Positions 1-8,887 of a stretch of DNA of 32,523 nt are shown in pieces (within the stretch, counting starts at the first letter, position 1; each line of letters opens with the position of its first letter). The notes under the pieces are model-generated. The model saw only the letters and a list, made by a program, of their open reading frames with translations, ran no database searches and was not told the origin of the DNA. The stretch comes from Leeuwenhoekiella nanhaiensis (lineage in GTDB: Bacteria > Bacteroidota > Bacteroidia > Flavobacteriales > Flavobacteriaceae): assembly GCF_002744755.1 (NCBI RefSeq), contig NZ_KZ319298.1:1-32523 (forward strand). The letters run 5' to 3'. The translations under genes were made by a program, and so were the position numbers.

Positions 1-96
1 AAAACTACCTGCTGAGACTCCTACTAATTCAAAGCTCTACACGGCCACTCTGAGCCTGTCGAAGGTACAGTCGACAAGCGAGCGTAGTCGAGAAGT

Positions 97-236
97 GTCA
101 CTTCGAGTGCCGAACGAGGTCTGCGACCGAGACCGGTGTATCGAGAAGCCTGGAAAACGACGAATATACTAACTACTAAGACTTCTCGATACGCCTGTAG
201 CTCCGCTAGCGCTCTGCTTCAGCCACTCGAAGTGAC
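97..236. repeat. Nested inverted-repeat element of flavobacterial intergenic type
   Basis: A 13-bp perfect inverted repeat (GTCACTTCGAGTG at 97-109, CACTCGAAGTGAC at 224-236) encloses an 11-bp perfect inverted repeat (GTATCGAGAAG at 138-148, CTTCTCGATAC at 182-192). A related motif, GAGCGTAGTCGAGAAGTG, lies just before at 79-96. The arrangement could fold as a long nested stem. It lies beyond the operon terminator and holds no credible ORF, so it looks like a dispersed intergenic repeat of the kind common in Flavobacteriaceae. No function is visible. Confidence 0.7.
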
Positions 237-241
237 AGTCA

Positions 242-432
242 ACTGCTGACTAATTCTAAATGTGGAGTGCAGAGTGATGAGTTAGGAGTTATTTTCTATT
301 TCGTATTTCGTATTTCTAATTTTTTATTTTCGGCCTTCCTGAGTGATGCGACTCAAGGAGCATCGTATCGAAGGGTCTACTTCTCACCTCTCACTTAAAT
401 GACCTATTTCGTATTTCGTATTTCGTATTTCT
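242..432. repeat. Composite heptamer repeat, left copy
   Basis: This is a diverged copy of the composite repeat found three times at 5940-6560. It has the lead CTAATTCTAAATGTGGAGTGC, then two TATTTCG heptamers plus a TATTTCT variant (297-317). A T-rich stretch and a GATGC...GCATC core follow, then two YTYTYAC heptamers (381-394). A second heptamer run at 405-432 has three TATTTCG copies plus TATTTCT. With the inverted repeat at 97-236, it fills the gene-free stretch 1-500. The short trinucleotide run AATAAT at 479-505 is also low complexity. Confidence 0.75.
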
Positions 433-510
433 AATTTCCCTTTGCTACTAGAAAGCTTAGGCTTAAGCTCAAAAATCAATAATAATAATAATAGAAATAA
501 TAATAAGGAA

Positions 511-533
511 TAAAAAAAGACGCCTTAGCGTCT
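511..533 (-). terminator. Intrinsic terminator closing the polysaccharide operon
   Basis: On the minus strand a perfect 6-bp stem (AGACGC and GCGTCT, loop TAAG; 518-533) is followed directly by a run of seven T (the A-run at 512-518). It begins about 40 bases after the wzc stop codon. All genes to the right read towards it, so it is the natural end of the transcript. Confidence 0.85.
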
Positions 534-573
534 CCTTTTATCTAATATCTGATGTCTTAAATCTAGCGTCTAT

Positions 574-2934
574 TTAAAAACTTTTCTTAAACCGCTCCCA
601 CAGGGATGGTTTCTCCTGCCCGTAGGCATAGCCGTATTTATTGCCATATCCAAAATTGGCGGTTTTCACATCGTTGATCACAAAACTGACATCATGCAGT
701 TTCCCGTCGTTTTGCGCATCAACAGCAAAATTAAGTAGTTTTTTCTCGGTATAGCCGGCACGGGTAACGTAGAGGATCAAATCGGCATATTTGCTGATCA
801 GGAAGGTATCGGCTACCAGCATCGAAGGCGCCGTATCTACGATTACATAATCAAATTGCTCCCGCAATTCGGCAATCATCTGCCCAAATTTCTTCTGTCG
901 CAAAAGTTCTGATGGATTGGGCGGAATACTCCCCGACAGGAATAATTTCAGCTTGGGATGAAACTTGGAATCGTGTACCAGTTTCTCGAGCGTATGATCG
1001 TTACTCACCAAATAGTCGCTTACCCCGAGTAAACTCTTCGACTGAGAATCATAGCGCTGCAACTGCGGATTGCGCAGGTCGGCCCCAATAAGCACCACTT
1101 TTTTTCCGGTATTGGCCAGCGTGACCGCCAGGTTGATCGAGGTAAAGGTTTTTCCCTCCCCTTTTACGGTTGAGGTGGTATAAATACAATAACCTTTCCC
1201 ATCGGTCTCGGCATTCACCAGCAAATATTGAAGATTAGTAGTTAAAATCCGGAAGGACTCCGCCAGCACCGAACGGTCGTTTTCGGTGATCAGATCAGAC
1301 TCGCCCCGCACGATACGAGGCAATTCGCCAACTATAGGAATTTGTCGGGTTACTTTTTCGATATCTTCCCGGCGTTCGATCTTATTGTTCAGCAGGCGGC
1401 GGATGTAAATCACCCCAAACGGAATGAGTAAACCGCCCAAAATAGCCCCTAACAACACACTTCGGCGGTTGGGAGAAACCACCTGAGCCCCGTAGGCCGG
1501 GTCTACCACCTTGGCTTTGGGTACATTGATGGCCTGTTTCAACGCGTTTTCTTCGCGTTTCTCCAGTAAAAACAAATACAATTCTTCCTTGATTGACTGG
1601 TTACGGGCTTTAACCCGAAACTGCCTTTCGTTGGCCGGAACCTGACGGATGTTTCCATCAATTCGTGCGGCCTGCCGGTCCAGATCGTTTTGGGTAACTC
1701 TTAGGTTATTGCGTAAATTCAGCAGGCTCTGATTGATACTTCCTCTCAGGGCTTCAATCTGATCTTCCAGGCGCATCACCACCGGGTTTTGCTCACTGCT
1801 CCCCTGCAACACCTTGTTGCGTTCCAGCACCAGGGTATTGTATTCCCCAATCAGGCTGTTTACCCCACCTTCTTCAATCCCCAGATTTACCGGCAGGGTA
1901 CGGGTAGTGTCAGAATTTTGAAGATATTCTAGCATCAGGTTCACCAGTTCGAGCTGGGTGCCTACCTCCCGTTGCCGGGTCTCAAACTCCTGCGCACTGC
2001 TTAAAAACAATTCGGCCTCGCTTTCTATATTGGTAAGCCGCCGCTCTTCTTTAAAATTTTCAATATCCCCTTCTACATCATCCAGATCTTCCAGAATAAT
2101 ATCCAGACGCTCCTGAATAAATTCACCCGTATTTACCGCGACCAGGTTTTCATCAGCGATCGCGTCTTTATTGTACTCGACAACGAGTTGATTCAAAACA
2201 TCCCGGGCCTTTTGAGGTACATTATCCTGCATACTCAACTGCAGCAGCGAGGCCTGTTTATCGGGTAATGCAATATTTAATTTAGCTCTGTAGGCATTGG
2301 CTACCGCTGCTACAGGCAGAAACTGTACCTGCAAATCAAAAGGGCTACCGCTAATTTCAGATTCCCGATAGGAGACCACCACCGTGGCAAAACCCAGATC
2401 AATAGGGCTGTCCAGACTACCGCTAACGGATGATCCGCTTAGAGGCTTCAGTACAACACCAGTTGTTCCCTCCCGGCTAACCTGAAAGCTGCGGGCTGCC
2501 GAGGATAATTTTTCCAGTTGCTCCTCATTAAGCTGCACAACACTCAGTTTTATGGGACTGTTAGTATACAACTCCACATCTTTAACACTGCCTTCAGCCG
2601 TATATTGTACGTTCAGATTCAATGCTCGCACTACATTTTCCATCAGCCGGCGTGAACTCAGGATACCTATTTCATTGGCAATGCTATTACCACCACTACC
2701 GCTTACCCCCAGTTGTTCCAAAGCAGCCAGCTCGGTAGATCCGCTTTTATCATCCTTAATTAAAATGGTGGAACTCGTACTATACACCGTGGTCGCATAG
2801 CGCAAATAGGTAAAGGCCAGTACCACCAGTAAAACTACCGAAATGATAAACCAGGGCCAATACCTCAGGTATTTATTCAATTCTTCCCGAAGATCCAGAC
2901 TTTGTTCAGAAGTTGTTAAGGTGTTTTGACTCAT
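574..2934 (-). CDS. wzc: Polysaccharide co-polymerase and BY-kinase (Wzc type)
   Basis: This 786-residue inner-membrane protein controls chain length and export of the polysaccharide together with Wza. The N-terminal Wzz-like part has a membrane helix at about 28-46, a long coiled-coil periplasmic region at about 265-460, and a second helix at about 491-511. The cytoplasmic C-terminus is a bacterial tyrosine kinase: Walker A around TSTVKGEGKTF (587-597), Walker A' VVLIGADLRNP (613-623) and Walker B VIVDTAP (697-703). The tail carries a tyrosine cluster (Tyr763, 767, 769, 771) as autophosphorylation sites, as in Wzc and related kinases. The length fits the fused kinase form found in Bacteroidota. 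It starts two bases after the wza stop and is the last gene before the terminator. Confidence 0.95.
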   Translation of the reverse strand: MSQNTLTTSEQSLDLREELNKYLRYWPWFIISVVLLVVLAFTYLRYATTVYSTSSTILIKDDKSGSTELAALEQLGVSGSGGNSIANEIGILSSRRLMENVVRALNLNVQYTAEGSVKDVELYTNSPIKLSVVQLNEEQLEKLSSAARSFQVSREGTTGVVLKPLSGSSVSGSLDSPIDLGFATVVVSYRESEISGSPFDLQVQFLPVAAVANAYRAKLNIALPDKQASLLQLSMQDNVPQKARDVLNQLVVEYNKDAIADENLVAVNTGEFIQERLDIILEDLDDVEGDIENFKEERRLTNIESEAELFLSSAQEFETRQREVGTQLELVNLMLEYLQNSDTTRTLPVNLGIEEGGVNSLIGEYNTLVLERNKVLQGSSEQNPVVMRLEDQIEALRGSINQSLLNLRNNLRVTQNDLDRQAARIDGNIRQVPANERQFRVKARNQSIKEELYLFLLEKREENALKQAINVPKAKVVDPAYGAQVVSPNRRSVLLGAILGGLLIPFGVIYIRRLLNNKIERREDIEKVTRQIPIVGELPRIVRGESDLITENDRSVLAESFRILTTNLQYLLVNAETDGKGYCIYTTSTVKGEGKTFTSINLAVTLANTGKKVVLIGADLRNPQLQRYDSQSKSLLGVSDYLVSNDHTLEKLVHDSKFHPKLKLFLSGSIPPNPSELLRQKKFGQMIAELREQFDYVIVDTAPSMLVADTFLISKYADLILYVTRAGYTEKKLLNFAVDAQNDGKLHDVSFVINDVKTANFGYGNKYGYAYGQEKPSLWERFKKSF

Positions 2935-2936
2935 AC

Positions 2937-3716
2937 TTATCGGGTAAAGATTAAGGCAAGAGAGATCACTACCGAGGCTACGCCCAGATAGGTAGAGACC
3001 GTGCTAAGAAGTCCGGCACGCTGCCGCTGCCCGTTATTGGGCTCTACGTAGATCACGTCGTTTTGCTGCAAATAATAATAAGGCGATTGGGTAATCCCCG
3101 CATCGGTAAGATCTACATAATTATAGGTCATCTGCCCGTTTTCCTTACGCATAATCAGTACATTATCCCGCCTTCCGGTAATCAGCAAATCCCCGCCCAG
3201 GCTCAGGGCCTGAGGCAAACTCAACTGATAGTTTGGTGTCGTATAGGTTCCCGGCGCCCGCACTTCTCCCAATACACTCACCTGAAAATTAAGAATACGT
3301 ACGGTTACCAGCGGATCTTTTAAAAAAGGTCGTAAGCGCTCTTCCAGCATCCGGGCCAACTCAATATTGGTATACCCGCTCACCGGGATACTGCCCAGTT
3401 CCGGAAATTGAATAGTACCGTCTGCGTCTACAATATAGGATTCGAGTTGCACATTAGCAGCCTGTGGCCCTTCCAGACCCGCTACCGATTGAGTCAGGTT
3501 ATAGGGTGTTGCAGCATCCTGCTCGGGGGCAGACACCCGTATGGTCAGCTCGTCATTGGGCTGAATCTGAATACTCCGGGCTTCAGTAACCGGTACCGGG
3601 CTCAGGGCTTCCGCATTGTTAAAATACACCACCTCCTTCCGGGATACGCACGAACTGACTAATAAAACCAAAGCCAACAAGGTCGCTTTTGAAAGACTTC
3701 TTAATTTGATTTTCAT
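2937..3716 (-). CDS. wza: Outer-membrane polysaccharide export lipoprotein (Wza type)
   Basis: This 259-residue lipoprotein forms the export channel for the polymer. Starting at the ATG at 3716 gives a standard lipoprotein signal: basic MKIKLR, a hydrophobic stretch, and lipobox LVSSC with Cys23. The upstream in-frame start at 3737 would put seven extra residues before the signal and is less likely. The mature part has the polysaccharide export domain (IQIQPNDELTIRVS) and SLBB-like repeats (QVSVLGEVRAPGTYT). The last 20 or so residues are hydrophobic, matching the C-terminal membrane helix of Wza. It lies between wcaJ and wzc with only two bases before wzc. Confidence 0.93.
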   Translation of the reverse strand: MKIKLRSLSKATLLALVLLVSSCVSRKEVVYFNNAEALSPVPVTEARSIQIQPNDELTIRVSAPEQDAATPYNLTQSVAGLEGPQAANVQLESYIVDADGTIQFPELGSIPVSGYTNIELARMLEERLRPFLKDPLVTVRILNFQVSVLGEVRAPGTYTTPNYQLSLPQALSLGGDLLITGRRDNVLIMRKENGQMTYNYVDLTDAGITQSPYYYLQQNDVIYVEPNNGQRQRAGLLSTVSTYLGVASVVISLALIFTR

Positions 3717-3765
3717 GAATTCACATTGATTGGGCAAATATAGTATTTATTGGCAGGAAGCAAAG

Positions 3766-5112
3766 TCAATAGGCCTTTTCCTCCCCGCGCACGGCATTCA
3801 ATATGGTCTTGATGATGATCTTCACATCCAGCCATAGCGACCATTTCTCCACATAAAAAATATCCAAACGGGTACGGTTTACAATATCGGCCTGCTCCAT
3901 AATTTCGCCCCGATACCCGCGTATCTGGGCCAGACCGGTAATCCCGGGCTTTACAAAGTGGCGTACCAGATACTTATCTACCGAACTTTGGTATTGCTCG
4001 GTATGCAGTTCCATATGCGGGCGCGGCCCCACCACACTCATATCCCCCAAAAACACATTAAAAAACTGGGGCAGTTCATCAATACTGGTGCGCCGCAGTA
4101 CCCGCCCCAAACGCGTCACCCGGTCGTCGTTTTTGGTCATCATCCGCCGGTCGGCATCTGCGGTAGTAATCATCGAGCGAAACTTATAACACCAAAACAC
4201 CCGCTTATTTACCCCATGCCGCTTTTGCTTAAAAAACACAGGCCCGGGAGCATTAATCTGCATCAGGATGGCAATAAGTGGGCTTAACCAACTTAAAATA
4301 AACACAATAACCAATGCGGAAAAAACCACATCAAAACTGCGCTTTAAAGCCTGGGCATAAGGCCGGTCCAGCGGTAACTCCCTCAGGTTTAGCACCGGGA
4401 TATTCTCATACAATTCGATGGTCATCGCCCGCGTAAAAATCTCCTTATTGTCGGGTATGATCTTGAGTTTGGTCAAATTATTATCGGCATAGGCGATCAG
4501 ATTAAACAACTGGGGCTGTGACAACCGCGAAGCCATACAAAAAATTTCATGCACATCATGCTTGCGCATATAGGCAAAACACTCCTCTACCTTCCCCAGA
4601 TAGGTGGGGCTGGGCGAATGCGCGTTATCAAAATAACCCAGATAGCGATAGCCCAGATCGGGCTCATCAAACACCTTGCGTATTTTCTTGAGATTGCGGT
4701 CCCGTCCGATGACCACCACATTCACGGCGTTCCCCCCTTCCTCCCGGTATTTGGAACGTGCCGCATAAAACACAACCCGATACACCAGGAGCAGACCAAA
4801 CAACAAACCCAAAATGCCGAGTTGCCGCCCGGTATCCCCCTTGGGAAGATCGGCCAGGCTAAACCAGGCAAAATAAGCCAGCCCAAACAACACATACAAT
4901 TGCAGGGGCTTGTGAATATTGGTAAAAAACCGCTCCTTTCGGGCGGTGGGATAATAGTTCAGCGCATAGGCTGCCATTAGCCAGCTGGCATTATACACGA
5001 GCACAGACCCGGGCATCAGATAGGTCTCCGGGCTAAACCAAAACAACACCCCGTTAATCAGGCTAAGGTGTACAAGGATCGATATGGGTACGATAAACAG
5101 CGAGCGCTTCAT
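3766..5112 (-). CDS. wcaJ: Undecaprenyl-phosphate hexose phosphotransferase (WcaJ type)
   Basis: This polyprenol-phosphate hexose-1-phosphate transferase starts the repeat unit by putting Glc-1-P or Gal-1-P on undecaprenyl phosphate. The N-terminal half has hydrophobic membrane helices and a nucleotide-binding-like domain (VNVVVIGRDRNLKK). The catalytic C-terminal half begins near KRSFDVVFS and has PGPVFFKQKRHG, YKFRSM, RRTSIDELPQFFNVFLGDMS, VVGPRPHM and KPGITGLAQIRGYRG, all hallmarks of the family. Its 448 residues are near the usual length for two-domain WcaJ proteins. The donor sugar cannot be told from sequence. It is the only initiating transferase in the window. Confidence 0.93.
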   Translation of the reverse strand: MKRSLFIVPISILVHLSLINGVLFWFSPETYLMPGSVLVYNASWLMAAYALNYYPTARKERFFTNIHKPLQLYVLFGLAYFAWFSLADLPKGDTGRQLGILGLLFGLLLVYRVVFYAARSKYREEGGNAVNVVVIGRDRNLKKIRKVFDEPDLGYRYLGYFDNAHSPSPTYLGKVEECFAYMRKHDVHEIFCMASRLSQPQLFNLIAYADNNLTKLKIIPDNKEIFTRAMTIELYENIPVLNLRELPLDRPYAQALKRSFDVVFSALVIVFILSWLSPLIAILMQINAPGPVFFKQKRHGVNKRVFWCYKFRSMITTADADRRMMTKNDDRVTRLGRVLRRTSIDELPQFFNVFLGDMSVVGPRPHMELHTEQYQSSVDKYLVRHFVKPGITGLAQIRGYRGEIMEQADIVNRTRLDIFYVEKWSLWLDVKIIIKTILNAVRGEEKAY

Positions 5113-5147
5113 AACGGGTATTCGACTGCAGGCAAAGCTAAGGGCTT

Positions 5148-5909
5148 TTAACTAAATTTTTTAAATTTTGGAATCAGATATTGTGGGATTTTCCGGCCAA
5201 TCTTGGAAAATAGCGTTAGATAGCCCGGCAACTCAAACTTTCGAATAATCTGTAAATCTTCAGCCGACTTCCGCTTTTGCAGGCTGGCCGTGGTGCTTTT
5301 ACCTCCCAAACGCATCTTAACCAGCCAGGCGTTTAAAAAATAGCTATTTAAAGCAGGAGCCTTAAACCAGCGGAGCGAAATCTCATAATCACTCGCAATT
5401 CGGTAGCCTTCATCATACAGACCATAGGTATCAAAAACTTCCCTTTTGACATAAATAGTGGTATGTAAGGGAATCCATCCCCAGTTTAAATACCGCTTCT
5501 TAAAGGGCTTACTACGATAGACCCGCTTAACGGTATTAATGTCTTCCCGGTCAACGTACATCCCATTACCGTAAACCAGATCAGCCCCGCTCTGCTCAAA
5601 GGCCGCTGCCACCTGTGCCAGGGTATCCGAAGCGTAAAACAAATCATCCGAATGCAAAATGCCGATCACAGCTCCGGTGGCTTTTTGAATTCCTTTGTTA
5701 AGCGCATTATAAAGTCCCTTGTCCGGTTCAGAAACGTAGTACCCCAATCGGTCTGTATAGCGTTCAATCACTAACTGCGTGCCATCGGTAGAACCCCCGT
5801 CAATAACAAGATGTTCTACATTAGCATAGGTCTGCCCCAATACACTCTCTATACACGAAGCGATATGCTCCCGGTTGTTATAGACTATGGTAATGATGGA
5901 TATTTTCAC
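5148..5909 (-). CDS. GT2 glycosyltransferase, WcaE-like
   Basis: This 253-residue GT-A family 2 enzyme probably adds one sugar to the lipid-linked unit at the cytoplasmic face. The N-terminus has KISIITIVYNN, followed by VLGQTYANVEHLVIDGGSTDGT and the DxD-like ILHSDDLFY. YLNWGWIPLHTTIYVKREVF is typical of the WcaE/colanic-acid subgroup. The start codon is GTG (5907-5909), and the family motif begins directly after it with no better ATG. It is separated from the upstream gene by about 670 bases of repeats, so it may head a separately transcribed unit with wcaJ-wza-wzc, although no clear promoter was found. The sugar specificity is unknown. Confidence 0.88.
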   Translation of the reverse strand: MKISIITIVYNNREHIASCIESVLGQTYANVEHLVIDGGSTDGTQLVIERYTDRLGYYVSEPDKGLYNALNKGIQKATGAVIGILHSDDLFYASDTLAQVAAAFEQSGADLVYGNGMYVDREDINTVKRVYRSKPFKKRYLNWGWIPLHTTIYVKREVFDTYGLYDEGYRIASDYEISLRWFKAPALNSYFLNAWLVKMRLGGKSTTASLQKRKSAEDLQIIRKFELPGYLTLFSKIGRKIPQYLIPKFKKFS

Positions 5910-5939
5910 GAATTGGTTTATTTGTTAATTGTTAATTGT

Positions 5940-6560
5940 TATCAGGAATGTAAAATTCAGAATTCAGAGTGCTGAGTTAGAAGTTATTTCGTATTTCTAA
6001 TTTTTTATTTTTCGGAACCCTGAATGATGCGACCCTAAGAGCATCGTATCGAAGGATCACTTCTCACCTCTCACCTCTTACTTTTCACTTCTTACTTCTC
6101 ACCGCTCATTTGTAATTAATTATTTCAACATAAAAGTCCGCGAACTGCCCACTGAGACTGCCAACTAATTCTGAATGTAGAGTGCAGAGTTAAAAGTTAT
6201 TTCGTATTTCGTATTTCGTATTTCGTATTTCGTATTTCGTATTTCGTATTTCTAATTTTTTATTTTTCGGAACCCTGAATGATGCGACCCTAAGAGCATC
6301 GTATCCAAGGGTAACCTCTCACCTCTCACCTCTTACTTTTCACTTCTTACTTTTCACCGCTCACTTATAATTACCTATTTCCATATAAAAGTCCGCGAAC
6401 TGCGCACTGATACTGCTGACTAATTCTGAATGTAGAGTGCAGAGTTAAAAGTTATTTCGTATTTCGTATTTCTAATTTTTTATTTTTCGGAACCCTGAGC
6501 ATCGTATCGAAGGGTCACTTCTCACTTTTTACCTCTTACTTCTAACTCCGCCTTTTTAAC
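5940..6560. repeat. Threefold tandem composite repeat with variable heptamer runs
   Basis: Three near-identical units fill the 671-base gap between the UDP-glucuronate decarboxylase gene and the GT2 gene. Each has CTAATTCTGAATGTAGAGTGC or a shortened form, then n copies of TATTTCG ending in TATTTCT, then a T-rich stretch. A core follows with GATGC...GCATC inside ACCCT...AGGGT, then a run of YTYTYAC heptamers. Full TATTTCG copies number 1 (5985-5991), 7 (6198-6246) and 2 (6453-6466). Core-to-core distances are 255 and 220, a difference of exactly five heptamers. YTYTYAC-type heptads run at 6061-6109 and 6316-6364. No credible gene lies here. Confidence 0.85.
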
Positions 6561-6580
6561 TGTTAACAGATAACCAGTAA

Positions 6581-7525
6581 CTACGAAGTACGAAGTACTC
6601 CGTCAAAATAAGCAATCGTCTGCTCCAGCCCATCCCTCAGTTTCACTTTCGACTCCCAGCCGTTAAGCTTTTCATACGCCAGGGAAGTATCCGGCTTGCG
6701 TTGCTTGGGATCATCCTGAGGCAATGGCATAAATTTCAACTTAGATTTAGACCCTACCAAATCCAATACGTTTTCGGCAAGCTCCAGCATGGTAAACTCT
6801 CCCGAATTCCCGAGGTTTACAGGGCCTGTAAAGCCGGGCTCGGAAGCCATCATCCTGCAAAAGCCTTCAATCAGGTCGTCTACATACTGAAACGAACGGG
6901 TTTGGTTACCATCCCCAAAAATGGTGATATCTTCTCCCTTTAAGGCCTGTACGATAAAGTTAGAAACCACCCGCCCGTCTTCCGGGTTCATTTTAGGCCC
7001 GTAAGTATTAAAGATGCGTACGATTTTGATATCTACCCCATTTTGATTGTGATAGTCCATAAACAGGGTTTCCGCACAGCGTTTCCCTTCGTCATAACAG
7101 GAGCGTAAGCCGATGGGGTTTACATTTCCCCAATAGCTTTCGGGCTGCGGGTGTACGGCAGGATCTCCATAAACCTCAGAAGTACTGGCCTGTAAAATTC
7201 GGGCTTTTACCCGCTTGGCCAGACCCAGCATATTAATGGCTCCCATTACGGAAGTCTTGATGGTCTTGATGGGATTGTATTGATAATGTACCGGGCTGGC
7301 AGGGCAGGCCAGATTGTAGATCTCATCGACTTCGGCATAATAGGGCTCGGTCACATCATGGCGTACCAGTTCAAAATACGGGTTATCTAAAAACTCCACA
7401 ATATTCTGCTTGCTCCCGGTAAAGTAATTATCGAGACAGATCACTTCGTTTCCCTCCTTTAATAAGCGCTCACACAAATGCGAACCCAAAAAACCGGCGC
7501 CGCCGGTCACTAATATTTTTTTCAT
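6581..7525 (-). CDS. uxs: UDP-glucuronate decarboxylase (UDP-xylose synthase)
   Basis: This 314-residue extended SDR enzyme decarboxylates UDP-GlcA to UDP-xylose. It has the NAD-binding GGAGFLGSH near the N-terminus, the segment [27 protein letters not shown], the catalytic YxxxK as YDEGK, and [20 protein letters not shown], all typical of the UXS family. The ATG overlaps the upstream GT2 stop by four bases (ATGA). With ugd in the same locus, a complete route UDP-Glc to UDP-GlcA to UDP-Xyl is encoded. A 4-ketopentose or other UXS-like product is less likely. Confidence 0.92.
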   Translation of the reverse strand: MKKILVTGGAGFLGSHLCERLLKEGNEVICLDNYFTGSKQNIVEFLDNPYFELVRHDVTEPYYAEVDEIYNLACPASPVHYQYNPIKTIKTSVMGAINMLGLAKRVKARILQASTSEVYGDPAVHPQPESYWGNVNPIGLRSCYDEGKRCAETLFMDYHNQNGVDIKIVRIFNTYGPKMNPEDGRVVSNFIVQALKGEDITIFGDGNQTRSFQYVDDLIEGFCRMMASEPGFTGPVNLGNSGEFTMLELAENVLDLVGSKSKLKFMPLPQDDPKQRKPDTSLAYEKLNGWESKVKLRDGLEQTIAYFDGVLRTS

Positions 7526-8337
7526 GATTGTAGTTCTTTAATTTTCGTTTGTATTTGAAAGAAGTATTGGGCTTTATATTTAGAAAAATAATAGCCTTTA
7601 CTCCCGTCTAAAAAACCGAGTTTCAGAAAATAATTTCCAATAAAATAGGCCATCGGCATAATTCCCCAGCTGATCAGTTGGTATTTCAGGCGCTGCCGGG
7701 AGTTCAAAGCCGCAAAACCGGTTTCCTGCAGTTTGATAAAGCGCCGGGCTTCCCAACTGCTGTAACTGTTATGCTTGGCGATATAATGCTCCAGACCCTT
7801 ATAATCATTATGGTCTATATGGGTTTTAAAGGTACCTACCTGCCCTTCCAGAATGGGATGCTCATGCACCTCCATATCCAGATGGCTCCAGCTGTCTTCG
7901 GCTATACGCTCGTATTCCCCGGCAGATTTTTTAAACAACGGCAACTTTTTAAAAACATCACCGTGTTTCAATTGCTGGCCCATAAAGTAGTTGCGGAAGG
8001 GAATCCAATACCCCACATATCCCGGTCGGTTTATGGCTTCACGCAGCTCGTTAAGGAATTCGGGAGTCACATACTCATCCGCATCCAGAAACAAGACCCA
8101 CTCGTTTCGCAATTCGATGTTGCGTAGCGCCCAGTTTCGCTTTTTGGGAAATTGCCCGTTCCAGTAAAATTGTGCTACCCTGGCCCCATACTGCTCTGCC
8201 AGCTTCAGGGAAGCATCGGTGCTTTGCGAATCGAGGAGGATCAACTCATCAAAATCGCTAAGTAAAGGCAGCGAGAGCTGCAGATTGCGCTCCTCATTTT
8301 TAATGGGGACTAAAACACTAACAGGTATGTTACTCAT
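7522..8337 (-). CDS. GT2 glycosyltransferase, WaaE/KdtX-like
   Basis: This 271-residue family 2 glycosyltransferase has the N-terminal [26 protein letters not shown], and the metal-binding [21 protein letters not shown]. This pattern is typical of the WaaE/KdtX-like subgroup (beta-glucosyltransferases in lipopolysaccharide or capsule loci). It overlaps the upstream WcaF-like gene by eight bases and the downstream decarboxylase gene by four, so translation is probably coupled. Donor and acceptor are not predictable. A weak hydrophobic C-terminal segment ([19 protein letters not shown]) suggests membrane association. Confidence 0.87.
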   Translation of the reverse strand: MSNIPVSVLVPIKNEERNLQLSLPLLSDFDELILLDSQSTDASLKLAEQYGARVAQFYWNGQFPKKRNWALRNIELRNEWVLFLDADEYVTPEFLNELREAINRPGYVGYWIPFRNYFMGQQLKHGDVFKKLPLFKKSAGEYERIAEDSWSHLDMEVHEHPILEGQVGTFKTHIDHNDYKGLEHYIAKHNSYSSWEARRFIKLQETGFAALNSRQRLKYQLISWGIMPMAYFIGNYFLKLGFLDGSKGYYFSKYKAQYFFQIQTKIKELQS

Positions 8338-8887
8338 AGTCTTTAATTATACGTTTTTTGATTACCTGTGCAGGATTTCCACCAACTACGTTCCAGGCAG
8401 CTACGCTTTTAAACACCGCTGCCCGGGCTCCTACAACTGCACCATCTGCAATACGCACCCCGGGACCTATAAAGGCATCTGCGGCAACCCAGACCGAATC
8501 CCCAATTTGGATCGGCTTACAGATTAAGGGAAAATCGGCCTGCTCAAAATCATGAGTCGAGGCACAGAGATAGGATTTTTGAGAGATGATGCTGTGGTCT
8601 CCAATGCTGATTCGTCCCTGATTGTAACAATCGACTTGAGGTCCCAGAGTCGAGAAAGCTCCCAGTTTCAGATTACGGGGAGACCAGATTTTAACCGAGG
8701 CATAGATATGTGCACTGGGATGCAGTTCAGCCCCAAATAGCCGTAAAACCAGATTGCGCCATGTTTTAAATAGCCTTCCCGGAAAAGGCCGGAACAGCAA
8801 CATATAGCTCACATTCCAGACCACGCGGTAGAGCTTATTCTGCAAACCAAAATCGGAAGTATACTGAGATAAATCGGTCTTATTCAT
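8330..8887 (-). CDS. wcaF: WcaF-like O-acetyltransferase (hexapeptide repeat)
   Basis: This 185-residue left-handed beta-helix acyltransferase probably O-acetylates one sugar of the repeat unit using acetyl-CoA. The hexapeptide repeat signature runs from about residue 55 (IYASVKIWSPRNLKLGAF) to the end. The likely catalytic His is in the STHDFEQADFPLI segment, and VVGGNPAQVIKKR is the usual family ending. The N-terminal region with NVSYMLLFRPFPGRLFKTWR is characteristic of colanic-acid WcaF homologues. It overlaps both neighbours by eight bases. Confidence 0.87.
   Translation of the reverse strand: MNKTDLSQYTSDFGLQNKLYRVVWNVSYMLLFRPFPGRLFKTWRNLVLRLFGAELHPSAHIYASVKIWSPRNLKLGAFSTLGPQVDCYNQGRISIGDHSIISQKSYLCASTHDFEQADFPLICKPIQIGDSVWVAADAFIGPGVRIADGAVVGARAAVFKSVAAWNVVGGNPAQVIKKRIIKDYE

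Noticed and set aside
97-236. Possible invertible promoter (as in Bacteroides capsule loci)
   Set aside because: The inverted repeats lie downstream of the operon terminator, no gene is positioned to be switched, and no invertase gene is in the window.
5910-5945. Promoter for the GT2-wcaJ-wza-wzc block
   Set aside because: The TTGTTAA heptamers upstream of the GTG start give AT-rich sequence, but no TTTG-N17-23-TAnnTTTG pair was found on the minus strand.
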